A stretch of DNA of 64,000 bases from Thermogutta terrifontis (GTDB lineage: Bacteria > Planctomycetota > Planctomycetia > Pirellulales > Thermoguttaceae). Positions 1 to 9,130 of this stretch are shown one piece after another. The notes beneath the pieces were generated by a model. It ran no database searches and was not told where the DNA came from. It was given only the letters and a program-made list of their open reading frames with translations. Each line of letters begins with the position of its first letter. Position 1 is the first letter of the stretch. The stretch lies in assembly GCF_002277955.1 (NCBI RefSeq), contig NZ_CP018477.1:3927206-3991205 (forward strand), written 5' to 3'. The translations under genes were made by a program, and so were the position numbers.

Positions 1-2
1 TG

Positions 3-1253
3 GAAGAGCTCGACCAGCCGGGCGAGTGGTATCTCGATCGCGCCAGAGGGATTCTCTATTTCTATCCACCGGATGAGATCGATCACTTGCGCATCACATT
101 TCCGACCCTCGCCACCCCGTTCGTACGGATGAGAAATTGCGCTCATGTGCGGCTGGTCAAGCTCACCTTTGAATGTGGGCGTGCCGAGGGGGTTGTCATC
201 GAGGGCGGGCAACAAGTTGCACTCCTGGGATGCCGCATGATGCGGCTGGGAACCAACGGTGTCATCATCCGCGGTGGTGAAAAACATCTCGTGATGGGCT
301 GTGATATAGGGACAGTGGGAGCCGGGGGTATCCGATTGGCGGGCGGCGATGAGAAAACGCTCAGTCCCTCCGGTCATGTCGTGGAAAACTGCCACATCTG
401 GGAATTCACCCGCGTCGACCGTAATTACGCCCCCGCCGTGCATGTGGATGGCGTGGGGAGCACAATCCGGCACAATCTATTCCACGATTCCCCCCACCAC
501 GGCATGCGATTAGAGGGATTCGATCATCTGGTGGAACTCAATGAGGTCCACAGCGTTGTCTACGAAGCCGATGACCAATCGGGGATCGACATGTTCGGCA
601 ATCCTGCAAGTCGCGGCAACGTGCTGCGATGGAATTTCTGGCATCACATTGGCAGCGGTCACAACGTCGCCGGGCAGGCGGGCATCCGGCTTGATGATAT
701 GATCAGTGGAGTGGTCGTTTACGGGAATGTCTTCTATCGTTCGGCAGGCGGCCGTTTTGGCGGCCTGCAGATCCATGGCGGAAAAGATAATTGGGTCGAT
801 AACAACCTTTTCATCGACTGCAAAGCGGCGATCAGCTTCTCCCCATGGACCGAGTCCCGCTGGGTCGAAAGCGTTCAAGGATGGTTGGAAAACGCACGGC
901 GGCGGGGACTCGATGTCACCAGGCCACCCCTTTCAACCCGGTACCCGGAGCTACTCAATCTGGAGTCCAATCCCAATCGCAATTTCATACTGAGATCGCT
1001 GGTCGTCAATTGCGGTGAATTCGCCATTCGTGACCCCGGAGTCAATGTTTTCTTCGACAACCATATGGCCGAGGGCGACGTCGGTTTTGAAGACCCATCC
1101 CAGCACCGCTTTGGGCTGAAACCCGATGCCAAACCTTTCCAGTGGTTTCACTTCCGGGCCATTCCCTTCGACGAAATCGGATTGTATCCCAGCCCGGTCC
1201 GCGCGACGTGGCCGGTGGAACACAGTGTTTCGCCCAAATACGTGGCTGAGTGA
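3..1253 (+). CDS. Right-handed beta-helix repeat protein, 5' end cut by window
   Basis: The reading frame is open from the first bases of the window, so this is the C-terminal 416 residues of a longer protein. The first visible residues (GEWYLDRARGILYFYPP) are the usual lead-in to the helix in pectate-lyase-fold proteins. After them come many short turns rich in N, G, H and V, with motifs such as VVENCHIWEF, IRHNLFHDSP and NWVDNNLFIDC, typical of parallel beta-helix carbohydrate-binding or carbohydrate-cleaving proteins. The true start, and any signal peptide, lie upstream of the window. The gene precedes a GH5-like hydrolase on the same strand by 64 bases, which suggests a shared role in glycan breakdown. 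Substrate cannot be told. The internal TTG at 87 is not taken as a start because homologous sequence continues upstream of it. Confidence 0.85.
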   Translation, partial: EELDQPGEWYLDRARGILYFYPPDEIDHLRITFPTLATPFVRMRNCAHVRLVKLTFECGRAEGVVIEGGQQVALLGCRMMRLGTNGVIIRGGEKHLVMGCDIGTVGAGGIRLAGGDEKTLSPSGHVVENCHIWEFTRVDRNYAPAVHVDGVGSTIRHNLFHDSPHHGMRLEGFDHLVELNEVHSVVYEADDQSGIDMFGNPASRGNVLRWNFWHHIGSGHNVAGQAGIRLDDMISGVVVYGNVFYRSAGGRFGGLQIHGGKDNWVDNNLFIDCKAAISFSPWTESRWVESVQGWLENARRRGLDVTRPPLSTRYPELLNLESNPNRNFILRSLVVNCGEFAIRDPGVNVFFDNHMAEGDVGFEDPSQHRFGLKPDAKPFQWFHFRAIPFDEIGLYPSPVRATWPVEHSVSPKYVAE

Positions 1254-1317
1254 ACTTGGAGCCAGTACCGTCACCTGGCAACGCAAGACACCACGACTCA
1301 AGGAAAGGAGTGCACCT

Positions 1318-2487
1318 ATGTCCACATCCACCACTCGACGGGATTTTCTTACGCAGACTGCCGCCGCTACTGTGGGTGGCTTACTCGGCGCTTCCCGCGT
1401 AGCCCGCGCTTTGGGGGAGGAATCCGCCGTGGGAACCCCACCTGCCGTGCCGCGGTGGCGGGGATTCAATCTGCTTGATTTCTTCCAAGCCATGTGGCGC
1501 CCGGTGGAAGGCGATTTTGTCAAGGTTGAGCCCGTACCTGAGGAAGATTGCCGACTGATTGCGGAGCTCGGTTTCGACTTCGTGCGGCTGCCGATGGACT
1601 ACTGGCTGTGGATCGATTCGGATTGGCCAAAGACGAAAAAACTTCGCCCGGACGACCTTTTCAAGATCCGTGAAGCAACGCTGGAAAAGATCGATCAGTC
1701 CATCGAAACCTGCCGCAAGTATGGCCTGCATGTTAACCTGAATTTTCATCGTGCCCCCGGTTACTGCATCAACGACCCCGAGCGAGAACCGCTCAGTCTG
1801 TGGAAGGACAAAGCCGCTCAGGAGGCATTTGTCCACCACTGGACCGTGTTTGCCAAACGGTATCGTGGGATCTCCGCGAAGGAGCTGAGCTTCAACCTGG
1901 TGAATGAGGCTCCCACTCCACGCCCTGGCTATATGACCGCGGAAGACTACTGCCGAATCATGGGTCAGGCCATCGAGGCGATCCGCAAAATCTCGCCCGA
2001 CCGATTGATCTTTGTGGACGGCCTCAATGTGGGGACGAAAGTGGTTGAATGTCTCATCTCGACCGGCGTGCCGCAGAGCGTGCACGCGTATTATCCGGCC
2101 CAGATCAGCCATTACCGGGCCTCGTGGGTCGATCGAGATTCCAAATTCCCGGAACCCACCTGGCCTATCAAAAATCCGGATGGGTCGGTCCGAATTGGTC
2201 GGCAACAATTGGAAGAGCATTTCGCTCCCTGGGGTGAACTGCGACGAAAGGGCATCGGGGTTCACTGCGGCGAAACCGGCTGTTTCAACCGTACACCCCA
2301 TAACGTCTTTCTCGCCTGGATGGAGGATGTGCTGGACATCCTCAAAGGCCACAACATCGGGTGGGCACTATGGAACTTCCGTGGCTCATTCGGGGTCCTG
2401 GATTCCGGCCGGAAAGACGTGGATTATGAAGATTTTCACGGTCACAAACTGGACCGGAAATTGCTAACCCTGTTGCAAAAGTATTGA
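1318..2487 (+). CDS. Tat-exported glycoside hydrolase, GH5/cellulase-like
   Basis: A 389-residue protein whose ATG is preceded by AGGAAAGGAG. The N-terminus carries a twin-arginine signal (TTRRDFL followed by a hydrophobic alanine/glycine stretch), so it is probably exported folded. The rest is a TIM-barrel hydrolase. FNLVNEAP supplies the acid/base Glu (about E197) and HCGETGCF the nucleophile Glu (about E319), both in the expected places at the ends of strands 4 and 7 in family 5 enzymes. Known family members cleave beta-1,4-glucans, mannans and related glycans; the exact substrate here is not predictable. The frame stays open upstream to 1126, but that extension would precede the Tat signal and overlaps the previous gene, so it is rejected. 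A good terminator follows at 2624. Confidence 0.87.
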   Translation: MSTSTTRRDFLTQTAAATVGGLLGASRVARALGEESAVGTPPAVPRWRGFNLLDFFQAMWRPVEGDFVKVEPVPEEDCRLIAELGFDFVRLPMDYWLWIDSDWPKTKKLRPDDLFKIREATLEKIDQSIETCRKYGLHVNLNFHRAPGYCINDPEREPLSLWKDKAAQEAFVHHWTVFAKRYRGISAKELSFNLVNEAPTPRPGYMTAEDYCRIMGQAIEAIRKISPDRLIFVDGLNVGTKVVECLISTGVPQSVHAYYPAQISHYRASWVDRDSKFPEPTWPIKNPDGSVRIGRQQLEEHFAPWGELRRKGIGVHCGETGCFNRTPHNVFLAWMEDVLDILKGHNIGWALWNFRGSFGVLDSGRKDVDYEDFHGHKLDRKLLTLLQKY

Positions 2488-2623
2488 TCCAATTAAAACA
2501 TGGGGCACAAACGTACCTTGATCTGACGGGCGTTCTAAAAAAATCGGGCGAAATGACTTTACCCGAAGTTTCGCGCCGACTGGTTGATCTGAAAACGTCA
2601 AATATCGCAAGTGAAACAGTCAG

Positions 2624-2655
2624 GAAGCCGCTGGTTCCGGCGGCTTCTTTTGTTT
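2624..2655 (+). terminator. Rho-independent terminator after the GH5-like gene
   Basis: A perfect 8-base-pair stem GAAGCCGC / GCGGCTTC (2624-2631 and 2640-2647) with an 8-base loop is followed by TTTTGTTT. It closes the beta-helix/GH5 unit. The rest of the roughly 300-base spacer 2488-2788 shows no gene. Confidence 0.85.
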
Positions 2656-2788
2656 CTCGCTGTCTCAACCTCCAACCGTGACCCATGATTTACTGAAATT
2701 CCGAGATTTAGACCTGCCAACGGCTCAGCGCCATCGGTCGGCGGGCAGACCGACCGGTGGATACCGCTGGACACGGAGGAACGTCCTG

Positions 2789-3316
2789 ATGAGCACCATG
2801 ACGATTCCTGATCATGTCATTCCGTTACCGGGAGATCCACGGCTGGCCCATGCGCTGGTGGCTGCCGTGGAAGATGCACTGAGCATGTGTGGGGCCAGAG
2901 CCCGACTGGTCGGAATCACAGCAGTTCCGACCCACGAGCCCGGCACGATCACGGGCGTGTTAGGTGTTCATGGGAAGGCCACGGGGTTTCTCATTTTCAA
3001 TGTCTGCGAACCGGTCGCCAAAGCTCTGACGTCCGGGTTCCTCCAGGAAAAAGTGGATACTCTCAACAGCCACGTCGTGGATACAGTGGGAGAACTTACG
3101 AATCTCGTGGCTGGCGGGCTGAAAAAGCGGGTGGCCGACACCCCCTGGGCGTTTCAATCGGTGACCGTTCCCTCAGTCATCATCGGCCACAACTACCAGA
3201 TCGCCTACGCTAAAGGCATAACTTATCTGGCGGCTACATTCGAGCAAGAGAACGCGGAGGCCCTCTTTCTGGACCAACGGCTATTTCAGGCGGCGGTGTC
3301 GCTTATCCGCGTGTAG
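2789..3316 (+). CDS. CheX/CheC-type chemotaxis phosphatase
   Basis: A 175-residue protein. The ATG at 2789 is chosen because CGGAGGA lies 8 bases upstream; the frame extends to 2678 but that part is low-complexity and Arg-rich. CheX-family proteins dephosphorylate phosphorylated CheY-type receivers using an E-x-x-N motif, here VGELTNLVAGGLKKR (E102, N105). The alternation of a hydrophobic sheet around GVLGVHGKATGFLIF and FQSVTVPSVIIG fits the family fold, and so does the length. No other chemotaxis gene is adjacent; the nearest is the CheV-Hpt fusion 58 kb away. It may therefore act on a receiver-domain regulator outside classical chemotaxis. Cytoplasmic. The assignment rests on motif and fold pattern only. 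Confidence 0.75.
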   Translation: MSTMTIPDHVIPLPGDPRLAHALVAAVEDALSMCGARARLVGITAVPTHEPGTITGVLGVHGKATGFLIFNVCEPVAKALTSGFLQEKVDTLNSHVVDTVGELTNLVAGGLKKRVADTPWAFQSVTVPSVIIGHNYQIAYAKGITYLAATFEQENAEALFLDQRLFQAAVSLIRV

Positions 3317-3947
3317 ACTGTCCCTCCTAACCCATGGATCTGTTCGCTTTTTTACTGGCCCAAAGGGCGCAGCATTCCCCTCGGAGCGCACGCGCAGCCA
3401 AAGTTGCCGGGGATCTGCGGAACGAACCGTAATTACCGGAAACCGCAAAGGCTTTCCTATCGTTTGGCACGGCGATTGCTCTAAGACAGGCTGCGCATGC
3501 GTGAGTTGGCCTCGCCGCATGAGCCGGGACAGAGAAGAGGACCCTTTCAACCCCAACAGGGGCCGGCAGATAGAAGAGGCCAACGAAGCGGACCGGGACC
3601 GTCGGGCTCCCCCCCAACACGCGATGCTCTCCTCCGCAACGACGAGGAACCCACCCGACGGGCCGGAACACCGGCTTCTATCCCCAGCAGGCGAGCTGGC
3701 AACGGCCACTCGCCTGTATTTTTTTGCTATAGCAAAATGCAACATGTGTTGCAATATTGATCACTCCATCGTGGTATATAAACTACTACCTGTGGTAGCA
3801 GACTTCCCCGACCGTACCAATGTGTTTTACCTCACCAGCAAACCGATCAGGAAAAACCTCTGTCTACTCGATCCTTCCGCAAGATAAAATGACACCGATG
3901 TGGTAACTCGACCGCCGGTCCCGGAAAGCGCGCCATAGGATGTAACG
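3317..3947 (+). other. Gene-poor spacer with inverted repeats
   Basis: About 630 bases. The open frames here (for example 3501-3887 on +) have Arg/Pro-rich low-complexity translations, no ribosome-binding site and no family resemblance. The last 200 bases are AT-richer and contain three neighbouring inverted repeats (separate entry), so the region may hold the promoter and operators for the small membrane protein at 3948. Confidence 0.5.
3722..3798. repeat. Three adjacent inverted repeats, possible operators
   Basis: TTTTGCTATAGCAAAA (3722-3737) is a perfect 16-base palindrome. TGCAACATGTGTTGCA (3738-3753) follows at once, with 7-base arms and a 2-base spacer. CTACC-TGT-GGTAG lies at 3786-3798. 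They sit in an AT-rich stretch roughly 150-225 bases before the gene at 3948. Dimeric regulators bind sites of this kind, but no regulator gene adjoins, so the role is unknown. Confidence 0.55.
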
Positions 3948-4163
3948 ATGGCAGATGGATGGTTCACCTGGGACATTGTCCTCTGGTTGGTCCTCGCTTT
4001 TGTGGGGATTAACCTCCTCTTGCAGGTGATGTTGCGCTTTCGGGCATCGTGGATCAGCCGTTTTCAGGAAGAGATTCAGCAGTCACAAAAACGGGCGGGT
4101 CGAAATATGGACTCGAGGGAGGCCGACGGGCCCGCTTCCGCCGGGCGGGGGACAAGTCCCTGA
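3948..4163 (+). CDS. Small membrane-anchored protein, unknown function
   Basis: 71 residues. AGGATG ends about five bases before the ATG. Residues about 8-28 (DIVLWLVLAFVGINLLLQVML) form one transmembrane helix. It is followed by a positively charged stretch and an amphipathic segment (SRFQEEIQQSQKRA) that could be cytoplasmic. The tail is Gly/Ala/Ser-rich and disordered. It lies upstream of miaB on the same strand with a 190-base gap. I do not recognise the family. The clear helix and ribosome-binding site argue for a real gene; the short length and lack of homology keep confidence moderate. Confidence 0.5.
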   Translation: MADGWFTWDIVLWLVLAFVGINLLLQVMLRFRASWISRFQEEIQQSQKRAGRNMDSREADGPASAGRGTSP

Positions 4164-4353
4164 CGAGCGCTGCTCAGCCCGTGAAAAACACCGCGTTCGT
4201 CGGTCGGAATTCGGTGGAAATTGGAGGCGGCAAGCCGCGCTCAATCCTATGTACGGCAACGCACCCTTGTTGGAAAAAAAGAGTACTCTCGGCAGTCCAC
4301 GTTGAATTGGCTCAGCCTGTTAATCTCTATCGCCAATAGATCAGGTGAAGTCG

Positions 4354-5790
4354 ATGCGCAAACGGTTCTACATTGAAACCGTCGGTTGCCAGATGAACGA
4401 GCTGGACAGCGAACTGGTCGTGGCTGCGCTTCAGGAGGCGGGCTACGAGCAAGTTTTCCAGCGTCAGCAGGCCGATATTATCCTTTTCAACACCTGCAGC
4501 GTACGGCAGCACGCAGAGGACAAAATTTACAGCGCTCTGGGAAGGCTCAAGCATCTCAAGGAGCAAAAACCCGGTAAAGTCATCGGAGTGTTGGGTTGCA
4601 TGGCCCAGAAGGACCAGGAACTCATCCTCAAGCGCGCGCCGCACGTCGACCTGGTTGTTGGTCCCGGACAGGTCGCCCGCCTGCCGGAACTTCTCGAATC
4701 GCTCGCGCAGGGGAAAGGTCCGATCATGGAGGTCAGCCTGGATCGCCGGGGCCAACCCCGCCAGAAGGTGCAGGCCAGTTTCCTCAACCCTGATCGGCAG
4801 AACCGGCCGATTGTCCGACCGGTGAAGCACCAGGCGTTCGTTCGCGTGATGTTCGGCTGTGACAAGTTCTGCACCTACTGCATCGTGCCGAAAGTAAGAG
4901 GCCCGGAGCAGAGCCGTTCCCCGCAGGAGATTCTGGAGGAAGTCCGCCAGCTTGCCGATCAGGGATGCGTGGAGATAACACTCCTGGGCCAAACGGTGAA
5001 CAGCTATCGGTGGCAAGAACCAGGCCGCACAATCCGATTGGCAGATTTACTCCAAAGAGTCCACGAGGTACCGGGAATCCGGCGAATCCGGTTCGTCACG
5101 AATTATCCGCGGGATATGTCCCGAGAACTGCTGCAAGCCGTTCGTGATCTGCCGAAGGTTTGTCCGTACCTCCACGTTCCCGCGCAAAGCGGCTCGAATG
5201 CCGTTCTGAAGCGGATGAAGCGGGGTTACACAATAGAAGAATATTACGAGATGCTGGCCAGCATTCGGGAAATTGTTCCGGAGGCAGCCATCACCAGCGA
5301 CTTCATTGTGGGATTCTGCGGTGAAACAGAGGAGGACTTTGAGCAGACGGTGCGACTCGTGGAAGCCGCTCGATTCAAAAACAGTTTCATTTTCAAGTAC
5401 AGTCCGCGACCCGGCACCAAAGCCTACGAACTATTCCCCGATGACGTCCCCGATGAGGTGAAACGACGGCGCAACAACGAGTTGCTGGCGATCCAAAACC
5501 GTATCAGTCTGGAGGAGAACCAGCGGTTCATCGGTCAAACGGTGGAAGTCCTCGTGGAAGGACCGAGCAAGATGGCGGAGCGGCAGTCCGAAAAAAACTC
5601 CTCTTCCATTCAGTTGACCGGTCGCACGGTTTGTGACCGCATCGTCGTCTTTGAAGGCTCAGCCGACTTGGCGGGACAGTTTGTAAAAGTCACAATCAAA
5701 GAAGTTAGCCCGGTCACCTTGTTCGGGGAACTGAGTTTGGCCAGACTAGACACGCATGCAGATCGGCTGGGCGCACCCGTATCGGCGTAG
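4354..5790 (+). CDS. miaB: tRNA-2-methylthio-N6-dimethylallyladenosine synthase MiaB
   Basis: 478 residues. MiaB adds a methylthio group at C2 of i6A37 in tRNAs that read UNN codons, using two iron-sulfur clusters. The N-terminal UPF0004 domain has the cluster cysteines in TVGCQMNELDSE, FNTCSVR and LGCMAQ. The radical-SAM cluster motif is MFGCDKFCTYC (C169, C173, C176), and a TRAM RNA-binding domain ends the protein. AGGTGA stands 5 bases before the ATG at 4354, which is preferred over an in-frame GTG at 4345. The tail after the TRAM domain (RLDTHADRLGAPVSA) is short and not conserved-looking. glnE starts 23 bases downstream and may be cotranscribed. Confidence 0.95.
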   Translation: MRKRFYIETVGCQMNELDSELVVAALQEAGYEQVFQRQQADIILFNTCSVRQHAEDKIYSALGRLKHLKEQKPGKVIGVLGCMAQKDQELILKRAPHVDLVVGPGQVARLPELLESLAQGKGPIMEVSLDRRGQPRQKVQASFLNPDRQNRPIVRPVKHQAFVRVMFGCDKFCTYCIVPKVRGPEQSRSPQEILEEVRQLADQGCVEITLLGQTVNSYRWQEPGRTIRLADLLQRVHEVPGIRRIRFVTNYPRDMSRELLQAVRDLPKVCPYLHVPAQSGSNAVLKRMKRGYTIEEYYEMLASIREIVPEAAITSDFIVGFCGETEEDFEQTVRLVEAARFKNSFIFKYSPRPGTKAYELFPDDVPDEVKRRRNNELLAIQNRISLEENQRFIGQTVEVLVEGPSKMAERQSEKNSSSIQLTGRTVCDRIVVFEGSADLAGQFVKVTIKEVSPVTLFGELSLARLDTHADRLGAPVSA

Positions 5791-5813
5791 CATTCAAAGA
5801 ACCACCGCCATCG

Positions 5814-8800
5814 ATGGAGATAGCAACCGTTCGGTCTTTCCTGGAACAGCCAGAACTCGCTCGGAGCTGGCTTGGGCGATTGAAAGTCCGCGATGTCGAT
5901 CGTGGTCTGAGGAATTTTCTGGGAATCGCTCGGCAGGGAATCCCTCCCGACTTACTTGCTCACCTCGCCCATCAGCTTGGGGAGAGATTACCCACCCTGG
6001 CTGATCCGGACATGGCGCTCAATAATTTGGAGCGATTTTTTTCGGCCGCCAGAAACCCGCTCTCTTTGGCCGCCCTGTTCGAGCGAGATCCAGAGGCGCT
6101 CCCACCACTCCTCCAGATTTTCAGCACCAGTCAGTTTCTCAGTGATATCTTGGTGACCGATCCAGAAGCCTATGACCTGTTGCGACTTACGGAGGGAGAA
6201 CCGGTTGCCCGACAGGTTCTGGTGGATGAACTGACCGCCGAGGTCCGCGCGCTTCCCCACGAGATGGAGATCCTTGCGGCGTTGCGACGGTTCAAAAGGC
6301 GAGAGATGCTCCGCATCGCCTATGGCGATATCGTCGTCGGGCAGAGTGTCTCGACGGTGACTCGCCAGCTTTCTTATCTTGCCGACGCAATCCTGCAGGC
6401 TGCATATGAAAGCGCCCAGCGTCGGCTCGCTCCTACCCTTGGGCTTCCGCGGCTTCCGAGCGGTGCAGAAGCCCGATTTGTAATTCTGGCGATGGGAAAA
6501 CTGGGTGGCGTTGAGCTGAATTACTCCAGTGATATCGACCTGATCTTTCTTTATGAAGGTGAAGGGCAAACCGATGGGCCGCGATCGGTCACCAATGCCG
6601 AATACTTTTCCCGCCTGGTCCAGGAGATCATTCGATTACTGACTCAGCGAACGGAACTCGGGGCGGTGTACCGGGTTGATCGGCGGCTGAGCCCGGAAGG
6701 TGAGCACGGCCCGGCTGCGATGAGCGTTCCGGCCGCACTCCATTATTACGATGTCCGGGGCAGAACCTGGGAGCGTCAGGCGTTCATCAAGGCCAGGCCT
6801 GCCGCCGGATCACTTGATCTGGGCTATAGCTTTTTGCAAGAGCTGGAGCCGTGGATCTACCGGCGCTACCTCAGCCGCGCTGACATCGCGGGCATCAAAA
6901 CGCTGCGCAGGAAAATCGAGCAGCGGGTGCATCAGCAGGGCGTGGACCAGCGGGACGTCAAGAACGGCTGGGGCGGAATCCGCGATATTGAGTTTGTTAT
7001 TCAGTTTCTCCAATTACTCCACGGTGCCGACTTACCCAGCGTTCGTACGGGAAACACCTTGGAGGCCATCGCGGGTCTGGAACAGGCGGGATGTCTCACG
7101 CATGCAGAAAGCAGCCATCTCCAGGAAAGCTACAGTTTTCTCCGTAAGCTGGAGCACCGCCTGCAGATCATGTTCGACCTGCAAACGCACAGCATCCCCA
7201 ACGACCCCACGGAAGTTCAGAAGTTGGCTATTCGGATGGGGTATGGCGACGGGGCGAGTGGTTCAGCACGGGACCAATTCGAAAGAGATTATCGACGTTT
7301 TACGACGCGCAATCGGCAAATCTTGAACCATTTGCTCCACGATGCATTCACCGATGATTCTGAAACCGCGGCCGAAGTTGAGTTGATCCTGGATCCCGAA
7401 CCAACCCCGGAGTTTATTCACAACGTCCTCTCGCGACACCGGTTCCGGGATATTCCCCAGGCATACCGGAATCTCATGAATCTTGCCGAAGAGCGGATTC
7501 CGTTCCTATCGACCCGTCGCTGCCGCCATTTTCTTGCCTCAATCGCGCCGATGCTGCTGTCTGCCATTGCAGCGACACCGGACCCGGATGCGACCCTCGT
7601 CACGCTGAATCAGGTGAGTGACTCTCTGGGTGGAAAAGGCGTCCTCTGGGAACTCTTCAGCTTCAATCCGCCCTCCCTCAAGCTGTACGTCCAGCTATGC
7701 GCGTACACGCCGTTTTTGGCAAGCCTCCTGATCAGCAATCCCGGCATGATCGACAGCCTTATGGACAGCCTGGTCCTCGATAAGCTGCCGGACCGGCGGT
7801 TCATGGAAATGACGTTGCGCGAACTTTCCCTGGCGGCCGAGGATCTGGATCCGATCCTGCATGCTTTCAAGAACGACCATCTTCTGCAAATCGGTGTCCG
7901 CGACCTGCTGGGCAAGGATGATGTGGAGGCGATCACCCAGGCCATCAGCGATCTCGCTGAAACGTGCCTCACCGAAATTGTCGTGCGGGAGTACGAACAA
8001 CTGGTGCTTCGCTACGGCCAGCCCACTGTGGGCGAGGGCCTCCGCCAAGGACAGCGAGCGGAGATGGTGATCCTCGCCATGGGGAAGTTCGGCGGCCGCG
8101 AAATGAATTACCAGAGTGATCTGGACCTCGTTTTCCTCTATGAGGAAGACGGCAATACCGTGCCGGTTGTGGAGTCCGGTTACGTTCGTCCTCGCGATAC
8201 AACCACCAATCAGCATTTCTTCAGCGAGTTGACACAACGGATCATTCGAAGAATCTCTTACCTGGGGCCGTATGGCCGGCTGTATCAGGTGGATGCCCGC
8301 CTTCGCCCCACCGGAAGGAGCGGCACGCTGGTCTTTTCCCTGCGCGAATTTGCCAATTATTTTTATCAGGGAATGGGGCAGCTCTGGGAACGTCAGGCGT
8401 TGTGCAAAGCCCGACCGGCCGTCGTTTCCGAGAGAATGAGACCTGTCGTGGAATCACTCATTCAGGACGTGATTTACAGCGAACCGTGGCGTCCGGAGTT
8501 CGCCTTGCAGATCGCCGACATGCGCCGACGACTGGAAGAAACCGCCAAGCCACTGGACATCAAACGGGGACGGGGCGGGATCGTCGACGTGGAGTTCCTC
8601 GTCCAAATGCTCCAGCTTCGGCACGGTCGGGAATACCCTGAAATTCGCAAGACGTCGACATTTGCGGCCATGCGGGCCCTGCATGAAAAAGGCCTGCTGC
8701 GCGAGCAAACCTTCAACGAACTTTACGAAAGTTATCGGTTTCTCCGGGCCCTGGAAAACCGACTCCAGCTTGTTGCACCGACGGCGAAAAGTCGAATTCC

Positions 8801-8948
8801 GGAAGATCCCACCGAACTTGCCCGGCTGGCCCATCTCATGAGTGCCGAGGATCCAGGAAGTCTCGTACAAACAGTAGAACAGTACCTCGCCCGAAACCGC
8901 TACCACTGGGAAACGACGGTAAACAGGCTTGCCGAAGGAAAAGAATAA
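5814..8948 (+). CDS. glnE: Bifunctional glutamine synthetase adenylyltransferase/deadenylylase
   Basis: 1044 residues, slightly longer than the enterobacterial enzyme. GlnE adds or removes AMP on glutamine synthetase in response to nitrogen status. Both nucleotidyltransferase halves are intact. The N-terminal domain has LAMGKLGGVELNYSSDIDL near residue 225 (deadenylylase side). The C-terminal domain has LAMGKFGGREMNYQSDLDL near 755 (adenylylase side). Each is followed by a PII-uridylyltransferase-like helical domain with a GGIRDIEF or GGIVDVEF motif. No glnB, glnD or glnA is in the window, so the partners are elsewhere. The ATG lies 23 bases after miaB. Confidence 0.95.
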   Translation: MEIATVRSFLEQPELARSWLGRLKVRDVDRGLRNFLGIARQGIPPDLLAHLAHQLGERLPTLADPDMALNNLERFFSAARNPLSLAALFERDPEALPPLLQIFSTSQFLSDILVTDPEAYDLLRLTEGEPVARQVLVDELTAEVRALPHEMEILAALRRFKRREMLRIAYGDIVVGQSVSTVTRQLSYLADAILQAAYESAQRRLAPTLGLPRLPSGAEARFVILAMGKLGGVELNYSSDIDLIFLYEGEGQTDGPRSVTNAEYFSRLVQEIIRLLTQRTELGAVYRVDRRLSPEGEHGPAAMSVPAALHYYDVRGRTWERQAFIKARPAAGSLDLGYSFLQELEPWIYRRYLSRADIAGIKTLRRKIEQRVHQQGVDQRDVKNGWGGIRDIEFVIQFLQLLHGADLPSVRTGNTLEAIAGLEQAGCLTHAESSHLQESYSFLRKLEHRLQIMFDLQTHSIPNDPTEVQKLAIRMGYGDGASGSARDQFERDYRRFTTRNRQILNHLLHDAFTDDSETAAEVELILDPEPTPEFIHNVLSRHRFRDIPQAYRNLMNLAEERIPFLSTRRCRHFLASIAPMLLSAIAATPDPDATLVTLNQVSDSLGGKGVLWELFSFNPPSLKLYVQLCAYTPFLASLLISNPGMIDSLMDSLVLDKLPDRRFMEMTLRELSLAAEDLDPILHAFKNDHLLQIGVRDLLGKDDVEAITQAISDLAETCLTEIVVREYEQLVLRYGQPTVGEGLRQGQRAEMVILAMGKFGGREMNYQSDLDLVFLYEEDGNTVPVVESGYVRPRDTTTNQHFFSELTQRIIRRISYLGPYGRLYQVDARLRPTGRSGTLVFSLREFANYFYQGMGQLWERQALCKARPAVVSERMRPVVESLIQDVIYSEPWRPEFALQIADMRRRLEETAKPLDIKRGRGGIVDVEFLVQMLQLRHGREYPEIRKTSTFAAMRALHEKGLLREQTFNELYESYRFLRALENRLQLVAPTAKSRIPEDPTELARLAHLMSAEDPGSLVQTVEQYLARNRYHWETTVNRLAEGKE

Positions 8949-9130
8949 CCGATCGCGAGGCGTTCCTGCCGTGCGAAATCGATGTCGCCGGGAAGGCCAG
9001 CCAAAACATCCGCCGATCTGCCCACCGGAAGGTTTGAATTGGTCGAACTCGCGCGAGTGGACAGCCCCCGTTGAAACCATGGGATGATGTTACTGGCGTT
9101 AGATAAAGCTACCCGTTGGAGGGATGACCT

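Noticed and set aside
3501-3887. 128-residue plus-strand frame in the 3.3-3.9 kb spacer
   Set aside because: It has no ribosome-binding site, an abnormal Arg/Pro/Asp composition, and contains the inverted repeats in its last third.
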